This document shows positions 41,218 to 50,343 of a stretch of DNA of 64,000 bases, one piece after another (within the stretch, counting starts at the first letter, position 1; each line of letters starts with the position of its first letter). The stretch is from contig JBGTIS010000058.1 in NCBI GenBank assembly GCA_041745535.1, positions 27,592-91,591 on the forward strand, in the 5' to 3' direction. Made by a program: the position numbers and the translations under genes. The notes under the pieces were generated by a model. The model did no database searches and had not been told where the DNA came from. It saw only the letters and a program-made list of their open reading frames with translations. Origin of the DNA: JBGTIS01 sp041745535 (GTDB lineage: Bacteria > Bacteroidota > Bacteroidia > Cytophagales > Cyclobacteriaceae).

Positions 41218-41925
41218 TTAATCTTCTTTAGCAGAAATCGCTCTTTTAGATTGTAAAAGAGCTTCCGCGATTTTTAAATCTTCTTGTGTGGTTATTTTGA
41301 TATTTCTGTAATCTCCTTCGATCAAGTAGATGGGATAACCTGCCATTTCAGCAACTGTGGCATCATCTGAATATTCTTTCTCAACTTTTTGATAAGCATG
41401 TTTTATTAGCGAAACGTTAAACGTTTGGGGGGTTTGCACTAATCTGTATTCGTCTCTGTTCAGCGACATGGTTCCGTGGTTATTAATTTTTCTGATAGAG
41501 TCTTTTAACTTTACCGTGGCAATCGCAGATCCTGATTTTGCGGCTACCATAAATGACTCTTCAATAATTTCACCACTAACTAATGGCCGTACACCATCGT
41601 GGATAGCTACCAAACCCTTGTGGGAAGTAATAGCATCTAACCCGTTTCTTACAGAAGCACTCCGCGTTTCCCCTCCCGAAACACATTGGTGAGGAATAGT
41701 AAACAAATGTTGCTCGCACAGGCGATTCCAGCGGTTAAGTTCCATTGCAGGTAAAACCAAAATTATTCTGACTGAGCTTGAAAAGTTATGGAATGCACTA
41801 ATGGTGTGCATTAAGATAGGTTTACCGTCAACTAATATGAATTGCTTAGGTAAACTTTGGTTCATTCGCGACCCTGTTCCCCCTGCCATAATAATAGCAT
41901 ATCGTTCCATATCTTGCTTTGTCAT
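41218..41925 (-). CDS. ispD: 2-C-methyl-D-erythritol 4-phosphate cytidylyltransferase
   Basis: The 235-residue nucleotidyltransferase has the IspD signature: AIIMAGGTGSRMNQSLPKQF at residues 8-28, then GKPILMHTISAF, the CTP-contacting CVSGGETRSASVRNGL and VAIHDGVRPLVSGEII, and the late DDATVAEMAGYPIYLIEGDYRNIKIT. It joins CTP with MEP in the non-mevalonate isoprenoid pathway in the cytoplasm. The start at 41925 gives MTKQDMERYAII; a second Met at 41910 is also possible. It lies 45 bases downstream of queA on the same strand, which suggests cotranscription. The remaining MEP genes are elsewhere. Confidence 0.95.
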   Translation of the reverse strand: MTKQDMERYAIIMAGGTGSRMNQSLPKQFILVDGKPILMHTISAFHNFSSSVRIILVLPAMELNRWNRLCEQHLFTIPHQCVSGGETRSASVRNGLDAITSHKGLVAIHDGVRPLVSGEIIEESFMVAAKSGSAIATVKLKDSIRKINNHGTMSLNRDEYRLVQTPQTFNVSLIKHAYQKVEKEYSDDATVAEMAGYPIYLIEGDYRNIKITTQEDLKIAEALLQSKRAISAKED

Positions 41926-41970
41926 ATTAATTCATCAGGCAAAACAGAATCGGCTCAAAACGCCCACTTA

Positions 41971-43017
41971 CTAAATTATAAGCATGGCATCGCCATAACT
42001 GAAAAAACGGTATTTTTCCTTGATCGCGATTTGGTAAGCTTCCATTACCAGGTCGTAACCTCCAAAAGCACAGGCCATCATCAGTAAAGTAGACTCTGGT
42101 AAATGAAAATTGGTAATTAATGAATTACAAATTTTGAATTCATAAGGAGGAAAGATAAACTTATCGGTCCATCCGCTGTTAGCTTTTAGCCTGCCATTGG
42201 CAGAAACGGAAGATTCCAGCGTGCGCATAGTAGTGGTTCCTACGGCACAAATTCGCTTTTTTTCATCTAGTGCTTGGTTGACGTAATTAGCTGTTTTTGG
42301 CTCAATTCTGAAATTCTCAGAATCCATTTTGTGCTTTGTAAGGTCTTCTACATCAACCGACCTGAAAGTACCTAAGCCCACATGCAGTGTAATTGGAGAT
42401 ACGTGTACACCTTTAATCTCAAGGCGCTTCAACAATTGCATCGTGAAGTGTAACCCAGCGGTAGGGGCAGCTACAGCACCTACATGCTTGGCATATATGG
42501 TTTGAAACCTTTCTTTATCGTCAGGTTCTACTTTCCGGCGAATGTATTTAGGCAAAGGAGTTTCCCCAAGTTGATCAATCATTTTATAAAAATCAACCTC
42601 TTCACTATCGTATAAAAACCGAATGGTTCGCCCACGGGAAGTTGTATTATCAATTACTTCAGCAACCAGTTCGCCATCGCCAAAATACAACTTATTTCCA
42701 ACCCTGATTTTACGGGCAGGATCCACCAGTACATCCCAAAGATGCATTTCTCTATTCAGTTCGCGTAACAGAAAAACTTCAATTTTTGCCCCTGTTTTTT
42801 CTTTATTTCCATACAGCCTGGCAGGAAATACTTTGGTATCGTTAACCACCAAAACGTCATCTTCATTAAAGTAATCAATTACATTCTTAAATACTTTGTG
42901 CTCTATTTTGCCGCTGTCTCTGTGAATTACCATTAGGCGTGATTCATCTCTATTCTCGGCAGGGTGTTGGGCAATTAAGTCGGAAGGTAAATCGATCTTA
43001 AAAGCAGATAGTTTCAT
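41971..43017 (-). CDS. queA: S-adenosylmethionine:tRNA ribosyltransferase-isomerase
   Basis: The 348-residue protein matches QueA along its length: an N-terminal FKIDLPSDLIAQHPAENRDESRLMV, VLVVNDTKVFPARLYG, the core GAVAAPTAGLHFT, the FRSVDVEDLTKHKMDSE segment, and the closing NSLITNFHLPESTLLMMACAF and AIKEKYRFFSYGDAM. It transfers and rearranges the ribosyl moiety of SAM onto preQ1 in tRNA to make epoxyqueuosine in the queuosine pathway. The length is standard (about 350). It is the first gene of a likely unit with ispD. The gap to the MacB-like permease gene is 182 bases and divergent. Confidence 0.96.
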   Translation of the reverse strand: MKLSAFKIDLPSDLIAQHPAENRDESRLMVIHRDSGKIEHKVFKNVIDYFNEDDVLVVNDTKVFPARLYGNKEKTGAKIEVFLLRELNREMHLWDVLVDPARKIRVGNKLYFGDGELVAEVIDNTTSRGRTIRFLYDSEEVDFYKMIDQLGETPLPKYIRRKVEPDDKERFQTIYAKHVGAVAAPTAGLHFTMQLLKRLEIKGVHVSPITLHVGLGTFRSVDVEDLTKHKMDSENFRIEPKTANYVNQALDEKKRICAVGTTTMRTLESSVSANGRLKANSGWTDKFIFPPYEFKICNSLITNFHLPESTLLMMACAFGGYDLVMEAYQIAIKEKYRFFSYGDAMLII

Positions 43018-43199
43018 AAATTGAAGTTCAAAGGGTATGATATGAGTAAAAAGGTTTTTTACCTTTTTGTCACTAGTTTTACAATTAAAATTGCGAATTT
43101 AAGCAATTGTTTTCAATTCAGGATTATACTAAGCCATATTTATAAAATTTCTAAAGGGTATACCAGTTTAACAGCATTCATTCTATTAATTCTTAGCCT

Positions 43200-44450
43200 A
43201 TGATCTTTTTAAGATTAGTTGTGGAAAGTTTCTTATTTGCCGGCCGCTCATTACAGGAAAATTCACTGAGAACCATATTATCTTTGTTAGGAGTTACTGT
43301 AGGCATTTTTGCCATTATCAGCGTTTTTACTATTGTTGATTCGCTGGAAAGAAGCATTAAAGATAGTATGTCATTTTTGGGTGACAAAGTGATCAGAATA
43401 GAAAAGTGGCCCTGGCTGTTTGAGGATAATTATCCGTGGTGGAAATATTTCAAAAGGCCAAATGTTACCATAAGCGAATATGAATACCTGAGTGGAAATG
43501 TAAAATTCGCCTCTGGTATCTGCATTTTCGCGGAAAAATCAAATTCTTTGGTGCAATACAGGAACAATACTAAAAGTGAAGTAAACCTTACTGGTATTTC
43601 TTTACCTTACAATAAAGTATTTGATGTTCCTGTTCAGGTTGGTCGGTATTTTTCTGTTCAGGAAGTAGAAAGAGCTTCTAATGTAGCCATTATCGGCACT
43701 AACATAGCCCAGTCGTTATTCCTTAACGGTGAACCGATGGGAAAAGAGCTTAAAATTAACGGTTTAAAATTCAGGGTGATAGGCATACTTGAACAACAGG
43801 GTGAGAATTTCATTGATGCTCCCAGTATTGATGACAACTGCTTTATTCCTTACGGAAGCTTTTTGAAACTTTATGAAGCCAATAACGCACAAGGAGGATT
43901 AGGTTCAGCGATCGCCCTGAAGGCCTTTCAGGAAGACAAAGGAGGCCGACAATTAGAATATGAACTGGAAGGTTTGATGCGAAAGAAAAGAGCCTTGCGT
44001 CCTATGGAGGAAAATAATTTCGCAATTAACCGAACAGAAGCATTTGAGAAAGTATTGGATAATATTTTTGGCATTATTGGGATTGCTGGCGGGGTAATCG
44101 GAAGTTTTTCAATTTTAGTCGGAGGGTTTGGCATTGCTAATATTATGTTCGTTTCTGTAAAAGAAAGAACATCAATCATAGGTATTCAGAAATCATTGGG
44201 TGCCAAAAGCTACTTTATCCTTTTTCAGTTTTTGTTTGAATCGGTATTTTTAAGTTTGTTGGGTGGGGTGTTCGGCCTTTTTATGGTTTATATTATTACT
44301 TTCATTCATTTAGGAAGTCTTGAATTAGAACTTACACTCAAAAACGTAATATTAGGATTAAGCATTTCCAGTGTTATCGGTATTGTATCCGGAATTTTAC
44401 CAGCACTGATGGCCTCACGGCTTGATCCCGTAGAAGCAATTCGGTCATAA
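43200..44450 (+). CDS. MacB-like ABC transporter permease (FtsX domain)
   Basis: The 416-residue protein has the MacB/LolC layout: an N-terminal helix with LRTILSLLGVTVGIFAIISV, a MacB_PCD periplasmic core (about 60-270) with NVAIIGTNIAQSLFLNGEPM and GKELKINGLKFRVIGILEQQG, and a C-terminal FtsX domain with three helices and SVKERTSIIGIQKSLGAKSY plus GILPALMASRLDPVEAIR. These permeases use an ATPase partner for lipoprotein, drug or peptide export. No ATPase gene is adjacent, so it likely pairs with a subunit encoded elsewhere or acts in the family's mechanotransmission mode. It is monocistronic with a strong terminator. Confidence 0.9.
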   Translation: MIFLRLVVESFLFAGRSLQENSLRTILSLLGVTVGIFAIISVFTIVDSLERSIKDSMSFLGDKVIRIEKWPWLFEDNYPWWKYFKRPNVTISEYEYLSGNVKFASGICIFAEKSNSLVQYRNNTKSEVNLTGISLPYNKVFDVPVQVGRYFSVQEVERASNVAIIGTNIAQSLFLNGEPMGKELKINGLKFRVIGILEQQGENFIDAPSIDDNCFIPYGSFLKLYEANNAQGGLGSAIALKAFQEDKGGRQLEYELEGLMRKKRALRPMEENNFAINRTEAFEKVLDNIFGIIGIAGGVIGSFSILVGGFGIANIMFVSVKERTSIIGIQKSLGAKSYFILFQFLFESVFLSLLGGVFGLFMVYIITFIHLGSLELELTLKNVILGLSISSVIGIVSGILPALMASRLDPVEAIRS

Positions 44451-44451
44451 A

Positions 44452-44475
44452 AAAAGCTCCAATTAAGGAGCTTTT
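44452..44475. terminator. Bidirectional terminator between the MacB-like permease and the Wzc gene
   Basis: AAAAGCTCC (44452-44460), a six-base loop, GGAGCTTTT (44467-44475) make a perfect nine-base-pair hairpin with A-tract on one side and T-tract on the other, so it can work on both strands. It lies at the convergence of two genes, two bases past the permease stop. Confidence 0.82.
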
Positions 44476-44495
44476 CTACATTTTGACCATTAGTT

Positions 44496-46931
44496 CTAAG
44501 AAAACAATTTTTTCACCTTCTGGCTAACTTCTTCTTCTTTTCCGCTTTTATAATAGCTATGCGCATTATCCAGATAGCCATATCCGTAGCTTGAAGTGCG
44601 CCTTACATCATTGAAGAGTATATTCAGATTTTTTACCTTGCTATTTTTGCGTAAATCTTTTATGCCATCCAATGCGTTTTTGCTGGTATAGTTAAACCTG
44701 ACCACAAAAATGTTGATATCAAAATATTTTAACAACACGTAATAATCGGCCACATAGGCTACCGGAGGTGTATCTACAATAATTACGTCGTACCGCATTT
44801 TCAATTCAGCCATCAGGCGATCCATATTCGGATTTTCAAATAAATGTACCGGATCGCTGTGTATCACTCCAGGGGTAATTACATGCAGGTTTTTAATGCT
44901 GGTAGGCTGAATAATATTTTCCAGAGAAGCCTGGCCTTCCATAAAATCAGCCAACCCCGTTTCGTGCACATTAAAGTATTCCAAAAGCTTAGGCTTCCTT
45001 AAATCGCCACCAATTAATAAGGTCCTTTTACCTGATTCGGCAAAGGCCACACTTATATTGGAGGAACAGAAAGTTTTTCCCTCTCCCGAAATTGAAGAAG
45101 TAACACCAATTATCTGACTGGTGTCTGCCTGATGAAAATACTGAAGATTAATACGCGCAAATTTGAACGATTCAGAAACGGCCGAATTAGGATATTGCCT
45201 GCTTACCAGTTTAGCATCTTTCGCGCCATTTGAAATCATCCCTAACAAAGGAACCTGCGTCCGTTTTTCCAATTCAACTTTATCGGTAATGTTGTTATTG
45301 GCAGTATCTTTAAGCATAATAAACGCTAGTGGCATCATAAAGCCAATCAGGATAGAAAGGGCATAAATTAAGCCCTGGTTGGGCCATGCCGGACCACCGC
45401 CTAACAAACGGGCATCGTCAATGACGTCAATATTGGCAATATTAGTTGCCAATGACATTTCCGCTTCTGCTCTTTTATCAACCAGGTAATTATATTTTTG
45501 CGTAAAATATTCAAATCCCCGTTCTAACACAGCTAATTTCCGTTCATCTTGCGGCAATGACTTTATATCACCATTTAACCGATAAGTTCGCTGATTAACA
45601 CTCCCTATACTGCTATTGATCGCGGAAATAGAATTGGTAAGATTCTCTACCAATACCTCTTTAAGATTATCCAATTCTGCTTCCCTTTGCTGAAGCAATG
45701 GATTTCCTTCTTTTGCATTCATTCGCAACGATTCGTAGCGGGTGTACAAATCAATATACTTTGGAATCAGGTCGTTAAATACCGGATCATTAATACCTGC
45801 AGCTGCCGGCGCTATAATTCTATTTGAAGTCTCACCACTGCGTAAATAATTTAAAGTATTTTTATAGTAGTCAAGCTTATCCTCAAGCATAGATCTTTCC
45901 TGGTCTAGCCTACCCAATTGGTCAACTACCGCACTTTTAGCGTAGCCAATATCCAAAATATTATTTGAGGTTTTGAAAGACTGTAAAGCCAGCTGAGCAT
46001 CTTTAAGAGAGTCACTAATAGCAGCAATCTGCATGTCAAGAAAGTTTATCGAGCTTATTCCTTTCTGATTTTTCTTTTGCAATTGTTCATCGGCATAGGT
46101 TTCGATCAGGGTGTTTAAAAATAACTGCCCTTTTGATGGTACTTTGTCCGTTAACTGAAGGGAAAGGGTGCCTGCGTTTTTATCCTGCGTTTCTAAAGGT
46201 TCAACCGTTAAATTAGCACGATATCTTCCTACCAGATCGGAATTCCTGTGCAACATAAAACAAAGATCTTCGCTCTGGTTAATTACACCATTTTTATTTG
46301 GTAATAATTTAAAGCTTAGAAAATCGCTATTGAAAGATTCATTAATATTGATTACCTGATCAATATCTATTTCAGGCACCACAGATACTCTTCCCGTGGC
46401 GTAATTATGTACATTTACCTCTTCGCCCTTTGCTGAAATATGTACCTGATTGTCAGGCAGTATTTCTATAAAAATGGGCAGGTTGATTGCCTGCACATGA
46501 GCAGAATCTATTCTTACTTTAAATGGAAAACTTCCATACTGCTCATTCAACCAGGATTCACGCACAGCTTTTGGCCAAAACTTTTCAACCGTATAATAGC
46601 TTGCATCAAAATCTAGCCGATTGATAACATCCAGTATAAGGTTGTAAGAAGTAAGTTTGCTGATTTCATTTGTCAAACTTACTACTTCACCAGCTCCGTT
46701 TTGTCTTTCCACATTATTGCTTAATAATTCGTTAGCATTTGACGATCCGATATCTCTATTTTCCAGAATTATGGTAGCGTCCATTTTATATTCCCGCTGG
46801 CTATATTGATTGTAAAAGAAAGCCAAAAGCAATAGTAAAACTATACTTATAACGAAATAGTACCAATGGTCCTTTACTTTAAGCAATAAGGGCCTTAGAT
46901 CAAAAGTATCTTCGCTATGCAAATTTTCCAT
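44496..46931 (-). CDS. Wzc-type polysaccharide co-polymerase with tyrosine autokinase domain
   Basis: The 811-residue inner-membrane protein has a Wzz N-terminal domain with a first helix near 28-45, a long periplasmic coiled-coil (up to about 500), a second helix near 510-530 and a cytoplasmic BY-kinase domain. Walker A is SSISGEGKTF near 608-618, Walker A' LLIGGDLRKP near 637, and Walker B VIIVDTPPVAY near 715. The C-terminus has a Tyr cluster (SSYGYGYLDNAHSYYKSG), the autophosphorylation site. The A' motif has Gly where many have Asp, as is common in Bacteroidota. It controls chain length and export of capsule or EPS with Wza, whose gene lies nine bases upstream. Confidence 0.94.
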   Translation of the reverse strand: MENLHSEDTFDLRPLLLKVKDHWYYFVISIVLLLLLAFFYNQYSQREYKMDATIILENRDIGSSNANELLSNNVERQNGAGEVVSLTNEISKLTSYNLILDVINRLDFDASYYTVEKFWPKAVRESWLNEQYGSFPFKVRIDSAHVQAINLPIFIEILPDNQVHISAKGEEVNVHNYATGRVSVVPEIDIDQVININESFNSDFLSFKLLPNKNGVINQSEDLCFMLHRNSDLVGRYRANLTVEPLETQDKNAGTLSLQLTDKVPSKGQLFLNTLIETYADEQLQKKNQKGISSINFLDMQIAAISDSLKDAQLALQSFKTSNNILDIGYAKSAVVDQLGRLDQERSMLEDKLDYYKNTLNYLRSGETSNRIIAPAAAGINDPVFNDLIPKYIDLYTRYESLRMNAKEGNPLLQQREAELDNLKEVLVENLTNSISAINSSIGSVNQRTYRLNGDIKSLPQDERKLAVLERGFEYFTQKYNYLVDKRAEAEMSLATNIANIDVIDDARLLGGGPAWPNQGLIYALSILIGFMMPLAFIMLKDTANNNITDKVELEKRTQVPLLGMISNGAKDAKLVSRQYPNSAVSESFKFARINLQYFHQADTSQIIGVTSSISGEGKTFCSSNISVAFAESGKRTLLIGGDLRKPKLLEYFNVHETGLADFMEGQASLENIIQPTSIKNLHVITPGVIHSDPVHLFENPNMDRLMAELKMRYDVIIVDTPPVAYVADYYVLLKYFDINIFVVRFNYTSKNALDGIKDLRKNSKVKNLNILFNDVRRTSSYGYGYLDNAHSYYKSGKEEEVSQKVKKLFS

Positions 46932-46940
46932 ATTATAAAT

Positions 46941-47717
46941 TTATTTATTAACATCAAGAATGAAATTAGCTAACAAAACGGCAGCACTAATACCTCCAAA
47001 TATAAGCCCCAGGGTTCTTGTATTTTCTCTGGATACTTGCCTGGGCGAAGGTTGCACATAAATTACATCATTAGGCAATAAGTAATAGTAAGGCGACTGA
47101 ATTACACCCGGATCAGTTAAATCAAGTAAAATAACTTCGGAACCTGATTGTGTCTGCCTAATCAGCTTAATTTTAGTTCTGCTTCCATAATCAGTAATAT
47201 CACCGGCTAGCGCCAAACCTTCAAGCAAAGTGGCCTGTCCGTTATAAATATAATAATATCCGGGATTATTCACTTGTCCCAAAACAGAAATTTTGAAGCT
47301 TACCAGTTTCACCTCAACACTTGAATTTACTAAAAGTTTGTCTACCTGGGCTTGCACCAAACGTTTTATTTCATCTACACTTTGATCTTTTACTTCCAAT
47401 TTGCCGATAAGAGGAATGTTGATATTCCCCATATCGTCAACTGAATAACCCCGCAAATACAATAAAGCAGGATTAGCCTGAAAAGCTCCTCGCACACTGG
47501 ATTCATCATTAAAAAGTGCTGAGGTCTCCGGATTAGGGCTTTTGATTTCTATGGATAGGATATCATTAGGCTGTATTTTGTAAACTGGCCTTTTATTATT
47601 GATTGCTTTCGGAATTTTCTCTGAGTAACTTCCGTCTTGTAAATATACTAAATCCTTACTGGAGTAACAGGAAGAAGCAAAAATTACAAAAGTAATAAAG
47701 ATTAAGATTTTATTCAT
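46941..47717 (-). CDS. Wza-type polysaccharide export lipoprotein
   Basis: From the ATG at 47717 the protein is 258 residues. It has a lipoprotein signal (ILIFITFVIFASSC, lipobox near Cys17) and a Poly_export domain with YKIQPNDILSIEIKSPNPE, the GYSVDDMGNINIPLIGKLEV stretch and VDEIKRLVQAQVDKLL, then a SLBB domain with VSFKISVLGQVNNPGYYYI and LEGLALAGDITDYGSR. A C-terminal helix (IFGGISAAVLLANFIL) could cross the outer membrane as in Wza. The frame extends to 47735 but the first Met there lacks a signal sequence. It pairs with Wzc nine bases later; no glycosyltransferase genes are near. Confidence 0.92.
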   Translation of the reverse strand: MNKILIFITFVIFASSCYSSKDLVYLQDGSYSEKIPKAINNKRPVYKIQPNDILSIEIKSPNPETSALFNDESSVRGAFQANPALLYLRGYSVDDMGNINIPLIGKLEVKDQSVDEIKRLVQAQVDKLLVNSSVEVKLVSFKISVLGQVNNPGYYYIYNGQATLLEGLALAGDITDYGSRTKIKLIRQTQSGSEVILLDLTDPGVIQSPYYYLLPNDVIYVQPSPRQVSRENTRTLGLIFGGISAAVLLANFILDVNK

Positions 47718-48022
47718 ACCTATTAAGTCTAACAAGAGAGCTGATTATAATAACAGTTTATTTTGTTTAATTCTAAACTACCGTAAAATTAGTGATAAAT
47801 GACATATAATAAAAGTATTATAATAAAAAATTGTAAAAAACTAATAAATATCATTATATCACTTACAATATTACGATATTTTGGTTTATTATAAAGGCGT
47901 GAAAAAAAAACCTTGAAAAAGTTATATTAAAGCTCAATTTATACCACAAAAAATTCATAAACATAATAAAACATACATTCTTGGTTTATTCCAATTTTGA
48001 TTAGGGTTATTTATACATACTC
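47718..48022. other. AT-rich intergenic stretch, 305 bases
   Basis: The gap lies upstream of wza and downstream of purL on the same strand. It is highly AT-rich, with runs such as GAAAAAAAAACC. No frame of gene quality and no strong hairpin with U-tract were seen. The promoter of the wza-wzc unit must lie here, but no clean TAnnTTTG box in the right orientation was found. Confidence 0.5.
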
Positions 48023-50239
48023 TTAATTTAGGAAATTGGGAAGTGTACTCGTATACATTTTTTCTGCCTCATCGCAACTAAAATACCGTTCACCATCGAC
48101 CACAAAATCGGAATCTGTAACTTTTCCAAGCGGTGTGTATTTAGTAGCTGAAGATTCTAAATAATTTTCAAAACTTTCCTTATTTTCAGGCAAAACGGAA
48201 ACAATAGCTCTACTCTGGCTTTCGCCAAACAGGTAGGCATCTTTTCGGATGGTAGCATCTGTTTTGATATCAAATCCTAATTTTCGGGGCATAGCACTCT
48301 CGGCCAGCGTCACAAATAATCCCCCATCAGATATATCGTGCCCCGATTGCACCAATTCTTCTTTCAGCAAACCTTTGATCGTATTATGAAGTGTTAATTC
48401 TTCATCCAGGTCAAATGCGGGAGCCGGTGATTTTTTGACATTACAATAACTATAGAGGTATTCAGAACAGGCAATGTCGTTTTTAGGAGTACCCAGCAGG
48501 TAGATTAAATCTCCCGATTTCTTAAAATCCAGTGTCATCTTATTAGCCAAATTATCTAACAGGCCCAACATTCCTATTACAGGTGTTGGAAATACAGCAC
48601 CGCCATCGTCCGACTGATTATAGAAACTGACATTACCACCTGTTACCGGAGTATGAAATGCCTCACAAGCCTTTTTCATGCCCTGGATGGCGCCTACAAA
48701 CTGCCAGTAAACTTCCGGATTGTATGGGTTACCAAAATTAAGGCAATTGGTAATAGCAACGGGTTCTCCACCCGAACACACAATATTCCGGGCTGCTTCG
48801 GCCACGGCAATCATACAACCTTGCTCAGGATCGGCATGTACGTATCTACCATTACAGTCAACTGTAATGCTGATGGCTTTTTGTGAACCTTTTATACGCA
48901 CTACAGCCGCATCAGACGGACTGTTTGTTACCAATGTGCTGGTTCCAATCATAGAATCATACTGCTCTGCCACCCAGGCGCGCGAGGCAATATTGGCGTG
49001 TGAGAGTAAGAATCTGGCCACCTCCGCATAGCTGTCAGGTTGTGAAATGGAATCCGGATTAAACTTTTTAAATTCCTGATAATAAGCCGGCTCTTTATAG
49101 GTACGGTAATAAACAGGTGCTCCTCCGCCCAAAACCAAATCATTAGCAGGGACATCAGCTACCACTTCATCTTTTTCATAAAAATGAAGACGTTTGGTAT
49201 CAGTAACTACCCCAATTTGAACACAGTTCAGATCCCACTTCTTAAAAATATCTTCAATTTCTTTTTCGAATCCTTTTTTCACTACTATTAGCATCCTTTC
49301 CTGCGATTCAGACAACAGAATCTCGAAAGGAAGCATATGGGTTTGGCGCAGCGGCACCTTATCCAGCCATATATCCATACCATGCTCGCCTTTCGCGCTC
49401 ATTTCGGAAGTAGAGCAGATAATTCCTGCCGCACCCATATCTTGCATACCAACGATGTACTGAGTTGCAATTACTTCCAGCGATGCTTCCAACAAAAGCT
49501 TTTCCTGGAAAGGATCGCCCACCTGTACGGAAGGTAAATCTTTGGCGGAATCTTCTGAAATATCCTTAGAAGCAAAAGCAGCCCCATGAATACCGTCTTT
49601 CCCTGTAGCAGAACCTACTATAAATACAGGGTTTCCCACTCCATACGAAATTGCCTTGGCTACTTTATCAGTTTCGACAATACCGGCAGAAAAAGCGTTA
49701 ACCAGTGGATTTACCTGGTAGCAATTATCAAAATATAGTTCGCCACCAACAGTTGGTATGCCAAAAGCATTGCCATAATCGCCAATTCCTTTCACTACTC
49801 CTTTTAAAAGCCATTTGGTTTTTTCAGAACTGATGTTGCCAAAACGCAACGAATTAAGTTGCGCGATAGGCCTGGCACCCATGGTAAAAATATCGCGATT
49901 AATGCCGCCTACCCCTGTGGCTGCTCCCTGATAAGGTTCAATAGCAGAAGGGTGGTTGTGGGATTCTATTTTAAAGCAGCAGGCCAGCCCGTTGCCAATG
50001 TCTACCAAGCCGGCATTCTCTTCACCTGCCTTGGCCAGCATTCTTTCCGATTCTCTGGGTAATTTTTTCAACCAGGCAATGGAATTTTTGTAAGAACAGT
50101 GTTCAGACCACATTACCGAAAAAATAGCCAGTTCGGTAAAATTTGGGGTTCGGTTGAGGATTTCTTTTATTTTTTCAAACTCTTCAGGTAAGAGGCCCAG
50201 GTCCTGAGCCGTTTCAAGGGTAGTTAATTGGTTTTCCAC
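48023..50239 (-). CDS. purL: Phosphoribosylformylglycinamidine synthase II (PurL, small type)
   Basis: The 738-residue protein shows two tandem AIR synthase-like halves. Half one has FSVMWSEHCSYKNS near 40-53, the ATP/FGAR region CFKIESHNHPSAIEPYQGAA and IFTMGARPIAQLNSLRFG, and VGMQDMGAAGIICSTSE. Half two has MIAVAEAARNIVCSGGEP, NCLNFGNPYNPEVYW, CEAFHTPVTGGNVSFYN and SGHDISDGGLFVTLAESAM. It is the small PurL that requires PurQ and PurS, not the 1,300-residue form; those partners are not in the window. It converts FGAR to FGAM with ATP and glutamine-derived ammonia in purine synthesis. It stands alone. Confidence 0.96.
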   Translation of the reverse strand: MENQLTTLETAQDLGLLPEEFEKIKEILNRTPNFTELAIFSVMWSEHCSYKNSIAWLKKLPRESERMLAKAGEENAGLVDIGNGLACCFKIESHNHPSAIEPYQGAATGVGGINRDIFTMGARPIAQLNSLRFGNISSEKTKWLLKGVVKGIGDYGNAFGIPTVGGELYFDNCYQVNPLVNAFSAGIVETDKVAKAISYGVGNPVFIVGSATGKDGIHGAAFASKDISEDSAKDLPSVQVGDPFQEKLLLEASLEVIATQYIVGMQDMGAAGIICSTSEMSAKGEHGMDIWLDKVPLRQTHMLPFEILLSESQERMLIVVKKGFEKEIEDIFKKWDLNCVQIGVVTDTKRLHFYEKDEVVADVPANDLVLGGGAPVYYRTYKEPAYYQEFKKFNPDSISQPDSYAEVARFLLSHANIASRAWVAEQYDSMIGTSTLVTNSPSDAAVVRIKGSQKAISITVDCNGRYVHADPEQGCMIAVAEAARNIVCSGGEPVAITNCLNFGNPYNPEVYWQFVGAIQGMKKACEAFHTPVTGGNVSFYNQSDDGGAVFPTPVIGMLGLLDNLANKMTLDFKKSGDLIYLLGTPKNDIACSEYLYSYCNVKKSPAPAFDLDEELTLHNTIKGLLKEELVQSGHDISDGGLFVTLAESAMPRKLGFDIKTDATIRKDAYLFGESQSRAIVSVLPENKESFENYLESSATKYTPLGKVTDSDFVVDGERYFSCDEAEKMYTSTLPNFLN

Positions 50240-50343
50240 AAGCTGTAACTATTTCGGTTTAGTACGCAAGTTACAAGTTGTTCGTGGTAAGTGTAAAAAA
50301 AAATTCTTCTTTTTAGGTTTAATTTTCAGTTTCGGTTCTAATT

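Noticed and set aside
43021..43203. 60-codon forward frame and a hairpin AAAAAGGT-T5-ACCTTTTT at 43048-43068
   Set aside because: The frame ends over the next gene's start and lacks domain or signal features. The A/T-rich hairpin lies upstream of a gene, not after one, and may be chance.
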